Positions 15,671 through 22,965 of a DNA stretch of 64,000 nt are shown piece by piece (positions within the stretch are counted from its first letter, which is position 1; every line of letters begins with the position of its first letter). Origin of the DNA: Flavobacterium sp. ov086 (GTDB lineage: Bacteria; Bacteroidota; Bacteroidia; Flavobacteriales; Flavobacteriaceae); contig NZ_FZNL01000020.1 of the NCBI RefSeq assembly GCF_900187965.1, forward strand, positions 1 through 64,000, read 5' to 3'. The notes under the pieces were generated by a model. It searched no databases and was not told where the DNA came from. It saw only the letters and a list, made by a program, of their open reading frames with translations. The position numbers were made by a program, and so were the translations under genes.

Positions 15671-16957
15671 TTATGTGTTTTTTTTATCGTGGTCTTCAGC
15701 TGGACGAATAATCATTCTAAGGTATTGATCTTTGGATATATATGCACTGATCCAACTAAAGAAGGTTTTTGTTTTATTTCGGAAATTAATAAGTGATAAC
15801 AAGTGTACAAATAGCCACATTAGCCAGGCAGTTATCCCCTTAAAATGTAAATTTGGATTTGGCAAGTCAGCCACAGCCTTATTTCGTCCTATAATTGCCA
15901 TTGATCCTTTATCATTATAATGAAAAGGTTTTTGCTCTTCTCTTTTAAGTTCAGCAATAATATTGCTTGCTAAAAGTTTTCCCTGCTGAATGGCTACCTG
16001 TGCAAGTTGTGGATGACCGTTAGGAAATGCAGGATCAGTTGCTTGATAAGAAGTGTCTCCGATGGCATAAATATTAGCAGTACCAATTACTTTATTATAG
16101 GAATCAACAAGCAATCGTTGTCCTCTTCCGTAATGTTCACTGGTAAGGCCTTTGAATACACTTGCTGTAACACCAGCTGTCCAAATAAGATTTTTTGTTT
16201 CGATAGTACTGTCATCTGCTAAGAAGACAGTATCATTGCTAAAATCTTTTACTAGCTGGTTGAGTTTTATTTGTATCCCCATTTTAGCGAGTGAATTGTA
16301 GGTATACTGCTGAGATGATTTACTCATTGGGGCCAGTAAAGTAGGTAGGCCATCTAAAATATAAATGTCAAATGGAAGTTCTTTGAGTTCGGGATAGTCT
16401 TTTGCAAAAATATTTTGTCGCAGTCCTCCGAGCATACCCGCGATTTCTACACCAGTTGGGCCACCTCCGGCAATTACTACTGTAGTAAGTTTTTTGCGCT
16501 CCAAGGGATCTTCAGTTCTTGTGGCAAGTTCAAATCGTTCAAGTAACGTATTTTTAAGATATATTGCATCAGCTATGGTCTTCATAGGCAATGCGTTTTT
16601 CGTTATATTCTCATTGCCAAAAAAATTGCTTTTTGTTCCTGTAGCAATAATTAGTTTATCATAGACAAGTTCTCCGGTTGTGAGCACCACAGTATTTATA
16701 TCGGTCTTTATTTCAAGTAGTTCTCCCATATGAAAAGTGAAATTGGAATAACCTCTAAAATATTTTCTATAAGGATAACTTATATTTGAAACATCTAAAA
16801 ATCCTGTAGCCACTTGGTATAACAATGGGGGGAAGAAGTTATAGTTATTTCGGTCTACTAAAGTAATGTGCAAACTTTTATTTTCTTTTAAAAGAGCTTT
16901 TGCGGTATTGATACCGGCAAAACCGCCACCGATAATGATAATGTTTTTTGTTTTCAT
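15671..16957 (-). CDS. ndh: Type II NADH dehydrogenase (NDH-2)
   Basis: A 428-residue FAD-dependent oxidoreductase with two Rossmann motifs: GGGFAG (about residues 10-15) for FAD and AGGGPTGVEIAG (about 163-174) for NADH. The C-terminal FAD motif YAIGD lies near 295. The C-terminal hydrophobic/amphipathic segment (WLMWLFVHLLSLINF) fits the membrane anchoring of NDH-2, which passes electrons from NADH to menaquinone without pumping protons. Its promoter (array 3) carries the FNR-like boxes shared with the divergent Crp/Fnr gene and other redox genes, so expression probably responds to the same signal. Confidence 0.88.
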   Translation of the reverse strand: MKTKNIIIIGGGFAGINTAKALLKENKSLHITLVDRNNYNFFPPLLYQVATGFLDVSNISYPYRKYFRGYSNFTFHMGELLEIKTDINTVVLTTGELVYDKLIIATGTKSNFFGNENITKNALPMKTIADAIYLKNTLLERFELATRTEDPLERKKLTTVVIAGGGPTGVEIAGMLGGLRQNIFAKDYPELKELPFDIYILDGLPTLLAPMSKSSQQYTYNSLAKMGIQIKLNQLVKDFSNDTVFLADDSTIETKNLIWTAGVTASVFKGLTSEHYGRGQRLLVDSYNKVIGTANIYAIGDTSYQATDPAFPNGHPQLAQVAIQQGKLLASNIIAELKREEQKPFHYNDKGSMAIIGRNKAVADLPNPNLHFKGITAWLMWLFVHLLSLINFRNKTKTFFSWISAYISKDQYLRMIIRPAEDHDKKNT

Positions 16958-17036
16958 AAAAATAGTATTATTGAAGAATTGGCATTACAGTATTTGCACT
17001 GCCTCATTTTTTTGGTTCTGATTCAATTTACAAGTA

Positions 17037-17104
17037 CAAATTTCGGATTAAAGAATCTGTCTAAAAATGAACAGGATCAATAATTAAAATTGATCTAGAT
17101 TAAC
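17037..17104 (-). promoter_or_regulatory. Array promoter 3: two FNR-like boxes plus -7 element, for ndh
   Basis: Read on the minus strand, boxes lie at 17104-17089 (plus-strand sequence ATTGATCTAGATTAAC) and 17081-17066 (AATGAACAGGATCAAT), 23 bp apart. The first is almost an FNR consensus, TTGAT-CTAG-ATTAA. The -7 element GAAATTTG (17044-17037) starts 21 bp after the proximal box. The ndh ATG is at 16957. Confidence 0.75.
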
Positions 17105-17240
17105 TTTTGAAATATTTTTGAGGTTCTTAATAGGTTGTATTAGTATTGTTTTTTTTAGTATTAAAAGATATTTATCATTGATGTTGTAACGGTATATTAG
17201 TTCTTTACAGGTAGAAATGTTTCTTATATAATTAGTTGGT

Positions 17241-17309
17241 CTTAAACTTGTTTAAGTATTTTTCTTAAACAAGTTTAAGTGTCAATTTCATATTTTATCT
17301 TCAAATTTG
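17241..17309 (+). promoter_or_regulatory. Array promoter 4: two near-perfect palindromes plus -7 element, for the Crp/Fnr gene
   Basis: CTTAAACTTGTTTAAG (17241-17256) and CTTAAACAAGTTTAAG (17264-17279) are the best palindromes of the set, 23 bp apart with the spacer TATTTTT. The -7 element CAAATTTG (17302-17309) starts 22 bp after the second. The regulator gene begins 110 bases later, which suggests autoregulation. Confidence 0.85.
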
Positions 17310-17419
17310 TTTAATACTATGTTATGCTTTAGAAGAGAGATTCTGAATTGATCCTTTTTATAGTTATTATAAAATTGCCGTAATACACTTGTATAGACCA
17401 TCTTTTAATAAAATGAACT

Positions 17420-18013
17420 TTGGAAGATAATACTGCCGCTACAGATACACTTATTAATTATTTTAATACTTTTTTTGCACTTACTGCTGAAGAGAAAGAA
17501 CTTGTAGTTTCGTCCTTTCAATTACGTCGTTATCGTAAACATCAGTATGTATTACAGGAAGGGAACAATTGCCAGCATTTTAACTTTGTATTGCAGGGAT
17601 GTTTGCGAATGTACCAGATCGATACTAGGGGAAATATTCACATTTTGCAGTTTGCTATAGAGCAGTGGTGGGTCAATGATTTGCATAGTTTTCATAAAAA
17701 TATTGCTTCAAATCTTAATATTGATGCTCTGGAGGACACCCAGATATTACAAATTACCTATCAAAACCTTATTGACCTCTATGAAAAGGCACCTCGATTC
17801 AATCAGATTTTCAGGGTACTTACAGAGAATGCTTATATAGGTATTCAAAAACGACTATTGCTCAATATAAGCTCGACTGCAGAAGAGCGCTACATTCATT
17901 TCGCTACTACTTATCCCTATCTTCTTAACCGTATTTCACAGGTTCAAATTGCCGGTTATCTTGGTGTAACTCCTGAGTTTTTAAGTAGATTGAGAAAAAA
18001 AACAATAAAGTAA
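17420..18013 (+). CDS. Crp/Fnr-family transcriptional regulator (candidate master of the array regulon)
   Basis: A 197-residue regulator with a cNMP-type beta-roll (about residues 15-120; YVLQEGNNCQHFNFVLQGCLRMY) and a C-terminal helix-turn-helix (176-197; QIAGYLGVTPEFLSRLRKK). The recognition helix carries E-F-L-S-R, matching FNR's E-x-x-S-R that contacts TTGA. A stop codon lies two codons upstream of TTG 17420 and no in-frame ATG occurs until well inside the domain, so TTG is the start. Alignment with the homologue at 61662-62285 (MDNTTPS against LEDNTAA) supports it. It has the best-formed box pair in its own promoter, making it the leading candidate for the array-binding protein. Confidence 0.88.
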   Translation: MEDNTAATDTLINYFNTFFALTAEEKELVVSSFQLRRYRKHQYVLQEGNNCQHFNFVLQGCLRMYQIDTRGNIHILQFAIEQWWVNDLHSFHKNIASNLNIDALEDTQILQITYQNLIDLYEKAPRFNQIFRVLTENAYIGIQKRLLLNISSTAEERYIHFATTYPYLLNRISQVQIAGYLGVTPEFLSRLRKKTIK

Positions 18014-18024
18014 AGAGACAAAAT

Positions 18025-18093
18025 CTTAATCTAGATCAATTTAATTTCTTGATTTGAATCATAGGCTTGTGAGAGCCCGGTTGCAGAACTTTG
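18025..18093 (+). promoter_or_regulatory. Array promoter 5: two FNR-like boxes plus -7 element, for the ABM protein
   Basis: CTTAATCTAGATCAAT (18025-18040) and CTTGATTTGAATCATA (18048-18063, core TTGAT-TTGA-ATCAT) are 23 bp apart. The -7 element GAACTTTG (18086-18093) starts 22 bp after the second and is identical to that of promoter 8. The gene start at 18309 is 215 bases downstream, so a long leader is predicted; nothing else was recognised in it. Confidence 0.75.
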
Positions 18094-18308
18094 TCATTAT
18101 AAAATTTTTAATAATCTGATTATTATTTTATCAATATAAAGTATTTATTAAGGTTACTTCAGGACAAAGAGTATTCTATAAATTTGAAGAGCTCTTGATT
18201 ATACGTTTTTGAGATTAAACTTAAATGCGATGTTTTTATGTGGGTAAAGTAATTTGAATATAGAGATATTATTGATTAAAGATGCAATACTTAAATGGAA
18301 AATAAAAG

Positions 18309-18812
18309 ATGAATGCAATTTTGATGGTACATTATAAAATAAGTACTAATGATTCGGATACCTTTGAAATATGGAAGGAAAAAATGGATTCTGTGATTCG
18401 TTCTTTTAATGGGTATTTAAGCACAACGGTTCTATACCCCATTAATAACAATGATCATCATTACATCATATTACGGTTTGATTCTCGTGAAAAAGCACAG
18501 CAATGGATGCAATCGGATTTCAGGCGTATTATGCTGGAAGATTCAGATACTACTTGGATGACAGAGAAGGAAGAAGTTGTACAGCAATGGAATAATTTCT
18601 GGTATAGCAATTTTAAAGAGGTGAAAAAATGGAAGCAGTGGACGATAACCTTCATTGCTGTGTACCCAATTACTTTAATAATGCCCATCTTGGTCCAATA
18701 CCTGTCATTTTTTTGGGAAGGTATTGTTACTGCTGTGCTTATCTCAGGATGTATGAATTTTATTTTAATGCCCTACATAGTTAAAGCATTTAAAAATTGG
18801 CTATCAAATTAA
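18309..18812 (+). CDS. Antibiotic-biosynthesis-monooxygenase (ABM) domain protein with membrane tail
   Basis: A 167-residue protein. Residues 1-95 form a dimeric ferredoxin-like ABM domain (MVHYKIS start, central FNGYLSTTVLYP, then HHYIILRFDSREKAQQWM). Residues about 108-160 contain two transmembrane helices (WTITFIAVYPITLIMPILV and FFWEGIVTAVLISGCMNFIL). This ABM-plus-two-helix layout (COG3224) is widespread, but its role is not established; a heme- or quinone-related function is sometimes proposed. It is monocistronic, driven by array promoter 5, and convergent with the aspartyl protease gene. Confidence 0.75.
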   Translation: MNAILMVHYKISTNDSDTFEIWKEKMDSVIRSFNGYLSTTVLYPINNNDHHYIILRFDSREKAQQWMQSDFRRIMLEDSDTTWMTEKEEVVQQWNNFWYSNFKEVKKWKQWTITFIAVYPITLIMPILVQYLSFFWEGIVTAVLISGCMNFILMPYIVKAFKNWLSN

Positions 18813-18867
18813 ATTAAGAGGGATAAACTAGAGCAAAAACTTATTTTTTATTCTGGGAAGCTTAAAT

Positions 18868-20061
18868 TTATTGTTCAATTAGTTCTACAGATTTAACTTC
18901 TCCGTTATCATTTTTATATGTCAAATTGAGCTTAGAATTTTTATAAAAGTCTTCTAAAAAGAGAATACAATCATTCTCAGGAGTTCTGGTTGTAAGGTCT
19001 TGGTTATTGATTTTTAGGATCTGAAATCCATTTTTTAATCCAATTTTTTCAGCTTGGGTATTGGTCCAAACAATACCAATTGAATAAAAAGTTTCTTCGG
19101 TTGTATCTTTAAAACCAAAGGTTCGCTGATTTTCATAATTTTGAATTTGTTTAAAAGGAACAAAGTAAAAAACTTTATTGATAAAATCCAGTGTAATTGT
19201 TCCATATTGGGCAAGTTGCATTCCAATTGCATTTTTTGTTTTTTCTGATTGAATTGTAATTATATTATTAATTTGGGCATCGCCAAATTTTATTTGATTG
19301 ATTAAAACCCTATTCTTTTTTTCAGGTTCTATCTTGCCATTTATACCAATTGATGTTACTCCAAAACCTTCATTTAGGATCTTTGCAGTACCTTTTTTAA
19401 TAACCTTGTCCAATATTTTACTCGAGAGGCTTATAAATTTGTCTGCACCACTATCAAAAAGTGCTTCAAAACTTATTTCATTGCTTAAGTTTATTTTTAT
19501 ATAAGGCTTTCCTATTTGATTTATTGAAATTGGGGTTTGGTAAGGATTCTGCAAGGCTAGTTTTTGTAAGTTGTCAGTTAAAACAATCTCTTTCTTTTTC
19601 AGATCAATATTGACGATACAATTTCTAAACAAATTACTTCCCACTATGCCATCAATATTAAGGCAATTTAGGGGATAACTTTTTTGAGTATTAATTACAA
19701 GGGAAGGAATATCTTGAAATGTTAGCTTGCCTATTTGTAATTTTTTTACACTCACTATTTTTGAATCACTTGATTTTCCGTTTACATCATCTACAGCTGC
19801 AGAACCAAGTTTTATATAATTCATAGTGCTTTGTATTTCTTCTGAAATTACCAGTACTGAACCTGTATCGAATATGAATCGTTTATCTACACCATTTACT
19901 TTAACAGCAATAATTATTTTATTTTTTACAAACTCAAAAGGAATAGTATCACAGAAATTTTTCTGTAAAATAGTACCATTTTTAAAATCTGATTTTTGAC
20001 CAAAACTAACGGTTACCATAAGTAAAGAAACAATGAGCAGAAAGATTTGTTTACAATTCAT
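18868..20061 (-). CDS. Retropepsin-like aspartyl protease with C-terminal PDZ domain, exported
   Basis: A 397-residue protein with a signal peptide (ending VSFGQ, about residue 22). Two aspartyl-protease half domains follow: FDTGS (about D65) and FDSGAD (about residue 205), each giving one catalytic Asp in a single chain. Residues about 300-390 form a PDZ domain (GIVWTNTQAEKIGLKNGFQILKINNQDL). This 'aspartyl protease family protein' architecture is common in Bacteroidota and is presumed to act in the periplasm or on the cell surface. It is monocistronic. The 155 bases upstream contain no array boxes. Confidence 0.85.
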   Translation of the reverse strand: MNCKQIFLLIVSLLMVTVSFGQKSDFKNGTILQKNFCDTIPFEFVKNKIIIAVKVNGVDKRFIFDTGSVLVISEEIQSTMNYIKLGSAAVDDVNGKSSDSKIVSVKKLQIGKLTFQDIPSLVINTQKSYPLNCLNIDGIVGSNLFRNCIVNIDLKKKEIVLTDNLQKLALQNPYQTPISINQIGKPYIKINLSNEISFEALFDSGADKFISLSSKILDKVIKKGTAKILNEGFGVTSIGINGKIEPEKKNRVLINQIKFGDAQINNIITIQSEKTKNAIGMQLAQYGTITLDFINKVFYFVPFKQIQNYENQRTFGFKDTTEETFYSIGIVWTNTQAEKIGLKNGFQILKINNQDLTTRTPENDCILFLEDFYKNSKLNLTYKNDNGEVKSVELIEQ

Positions 20062-20216
20062 AATTGATGTTGATTTAATTCTAGAGAAGCTTCTTCAAAA
20101 TTACACAAATAGTGATGCGAGTTGATAAAATTATAGGTTTGAATATTTTTTTCTACTGAACTAAAATTGATACTTCGCGTAGAACTCAATTTTCAGTGTT
20201 GTTTCATTGTGTCAAA

Positions 20217-22754
20217 TTATTTAGATTCAAGAGAGATAATTTGTCCTATAGTTGTTGTTACATCATAGACATAAACATTTTTCAAATCTTGAGATTCATT
20301 TAAATTATTGTGTAAAATGGGAGTTGGTATTTTAGGTACGCTGAAAAACGGATTACTATTCTCAGATGTATTAGCAACTTCTTTTATAGATACATTGTAA
20401 GATTTAAGAGGGACATAACTTCGTATACGACAATTACCTCCTAAAAGTGATTTTACTTTAAGGTTTTTAAGTGTTCCATTGTTCCAAGTCATATCAATGA
20501 TTTCAAAACCTCCTCTGGCACGCAATCCTTTGACCTGTCCATTTTTCCATTGCTCTGGCAAGGCGGGAAGAAGATGAATAGCACCATCGTGGCTCTGTAA
20601 AAGCATCTCTGAAATACCCGAAACAAATCCAAAATTTCCATCAATCTGAAATGGAGGGCAGGCATCCATTAGATTAGGATAGGTTCCACCAGCCTCAGAG
20701 TCTTCACCCGCAACAGGTAGTTTTGCAGGGGTAATTTGGTTTTTGATCAATTTTAGTGCATGGTCGCCATCGAGTAATCTTGCCCAAAGATTTATCTTCC
20801 AATTCATGGACCATCCCGTGGATGGATCTCCCCGATGCAATAGTGATGTTTTTGCTGCACCAAAGAGTTCTGGTGTTCTGTAGGGAGAAATTTGGTTTGA
20901 AGGGAATAATCCATACAAATGAGACACATGTCTGTGATGGTCATCGGGATTGTCCCAATCCTCGAGCCATTCCTGTAATTGGCCAAATCGACCAATTTGC
21001 ATTGGAGCTAGTTTGTCTCGTGTAAGGAGCAAAGTATTTACAAATTCATTATCCTTACCAAGTATTTTAGCTGTATTAATTGTTTTAGAAAAAAGATCGA
21101 ATATAAGTTGATTATCCATCGTAGCACCTGCTGTAATAACCTTCCACTGCTTTCTTACTGAATAAGGTGCATTTTCAGGAGAAACAGAGGGTGAGATTAC
21201 AAGCCATTTGTGAGTGGGTTCTTCTACAAGAAAATCAAGGTAGAAGAGGCAGGCTTCTTTAAGGGTTGGATAAACCGATTTTAGGAATTTTTTATCTCCA
21301 TTGTAGGCATATTTTTCCCAGAGGTGCTGAGAAAGCCACGCAGAACCCATTGGCCATATACCAGTGGGACCATCTATGGCTCCGGTTGAACGCCAAATAT
21401 CAGTATTGTGATGTGCCACCCAGCCGTTGCAGTTATACATGGAGCGGGCTGTTTGTCTCCCAGTTATAGAAAGGTCTTTTATCATATCCATTAAGGGTTG
21501 ATGCATTTCTGCTAAATTGGTTACCTCGGCCGGCCAGTAGTTCATTTCTGTATTAATGTTAATGGTGTATTTACTATCCCATGCAGGAAAAAGCTCGTTG
21601 TTCCAAAGACCTTGTAAAGTGCTGGGTTGCCCCCCAGGCTCAGAGGAGGATATTAATAAATACCTTCCAAACTGAAAATATAAAGCAACGAGTTGTGGAT
21701 CATCAGTAGATGTAAATTCTTTTACTCTTTGATCTATGGGTTTGGTAGTTTGCTCAGTGGTACCCAAATCTAAGGCTACTCGGCCAAATAAATTGGAATA
21801 GTATGCAATATGATCACTCTTGAGTTTTTGATAATCTTTTTTGAGCGCGAGTGCCAAGAATTTTTCTGCTTTTTGAGACGCATTATTGGAAAGATCATTG
21901 TAAGACTTAAAATTAGTACCAATAGAAATATATAGTATAGCAGAATCGGCATTAGAAACTTCCAGAGTAGTACCCGATACGTCAACTTTTCCTCCTTTTG
22001 AAATTATTTTCAGACGTGTTTCAAATGCAACTTTTCCTTCTATTGTCTCGTGATTAGATGTAATACCCGACATGCCGATTTGATCATTGGCGTACGTTTT
22101 ATAATTTATGGGAGAATCCCTGTTAGTGAAGGCACTAAAATTTAAAGTTCCAGGAGTAGAAGCAATGATATGCATAACAATTACCTGATCTGTAAATGAG
22201 GTAAAGGTTTCGGTAGTATAAGTATTCTCACCAATTTTATAAGATGCAAGAGCCACAGCATTATCCAAACTGAGTTGACGTTTGTAATGGGTATAATTTT
22301 CATGACCCGGAAAGTGAAGATGTAATTCACCAGCCGTTTGATAAGGCATACCATGTGCTTTTTGGGTAATCATTTTTTGGCAGGCAAGTTCTTCAGCCCG
22401 AGCAAAATCCCCTTTAAAAATAAGCTCCCTGATTTTCTCCAGAGATCCTAGCATTAGCGTATTATCATTACGATAGGGCCCACCGCCCCAAATAGTCCCC
22501 TCATTGAGCTGGATTGTTTGATTTACTGGATCGCCGTATAACATTGCTCCGAGTCTTCCATTGCCTAATGGAAGCGCTTCAAACCAATTAACTGCGGGTG
22601 TATTATAGCGAAGTATATTATCATGATACTGTGCCAGTACAGGGGAAATTGAAAAGAAAAGAGGCAAAAATAGGAGAAAGGTGGTTAGACTTACCGATTG
22701 CAATTTTGGTAAAAGCAATACATTATAGGAATGAAATTTTAGTAGCAGACTCAT
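20217..22754 (-). CDS. Glycoside hydrolase family 95 (alpha-L-fucosidase type), exported
   Basis: An 845-residue enzyme. The N-terminus has a hydrophobic export signal (about residues 23-42, ending VLAQ), placed unusually far from the Met, so a later start is possible. GH95 landmarks are visible: LGNGRLGAMLYGD near the N-terminus, the Asn-x-Asn pair in TININTEMNYWPAEV, and DGNFGFVSGISEMLLQS, which contains the Asp equivalent to the activating residue of the B. bifidum 1,2-alpha-L-fucosidase. Members act on alpha-L-fucose or, in some cases, alpha-L-galactose. It follows the M16 peptidase gene after 211 bases and a terminator-like hairpin, so it is probably a separate unit. Confidence 0.9.
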   Translation of the reverse strand: MSLLLKFHSYNVLLLPKLQSVSLTTFLLFLPLFFSISPVLAQYHDNILRYNTPAVNWFEALPLGNGRLGAMLYGDPVNQTIQLNEGTIWGGGPYRNDNTLMLGSLEKIRELIFKGDFARAEELACQKMITQKAHGMPYQTAGELHLHFPGHENYTHYKRQLSLDNAVALASYKIGENTYTTETFTSFTDQVIVMHIIASTPGTLNFSAFTNRDSPINYKTYANDQIGMSGITSNHETIEGKVAFETRLKIISKGGKVDVSGTTLEVSNADSAILYISIGTNFKSYNDLSNNASQKAEKFLALALKKDYQKLKSDHIAYYSNLFGRVALDLGTTEQTTKPIDQRVKEFTSTDDPQLVALYFQFGRYLLISSSEPGGQPSTLQGLWNNELFPAWDSKYTININTEMNYWPAEVTNLAEMHQPLMDMIKDLSITGRQTARSMYNCNGWVAHHNTDIWRSTGAIDGPTGIWPMGSAWLSQHLWEKYAYNGDKKFLKSVYPTLKEACLFYLDFLVEEPTHKWLVISPSVSPENAPYSVRKQWKVITAGATMDNQLIFDLFSKTINTAKILGKDNEFVNTLLLTRDKLAPMQIGRFGQLQEWLEDWDNPDDHHRHVSHLYGLFPSNQISPYRTPELFGAAKTSLLHRGDPSTGWSMNWKINLWARLLDGDHALKLIKNQITPAKLPVAGEDSEAGGTYPNLMDACPPFQIDGNFGFVSGISEMLLQSHDGAIHLLPALPEQWKNGQVKGLRARGGFEIIDMTWNNGTLKNLKVKSLLGGNCRIRSYVPLKSYNVSIKEVANTSENSNPFFSVPKIPTPILHNNLNESQDLKNVYVYDVTTTIGQIISLESK

Positions 22755-22904
22755 AATTATATATAATGGTTAGAATGACTACAAGTATACGTTTTTTTTA
22801 AATATTGCTTGAGTCGAAATTCAGTTTTAAATGACAAATAAGTAATGTTTTCAGAGTTATTCGTTTGATTAAGTGATGTTTCGGAATTTTGACAGATTAA
22901 AATC

Positions 22905-22935
22905 AGAAAAGGCTGTCCGGAAATTGACAACCTTT
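22905..22935 (-). terminator. Probable terminator of the SusCD-ABC-M16 operon
   Basis: On the minus strand AAGGTTGTC pairs with GACAGCCTT (one G-T wobble) and is followed by TTTTC. It lies 31-61 bases after the M16 stop. Confidence 0.6.
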
Positions 22936-22965
22936 AATGACTAATAAAATAAAAATAAAATTAAA

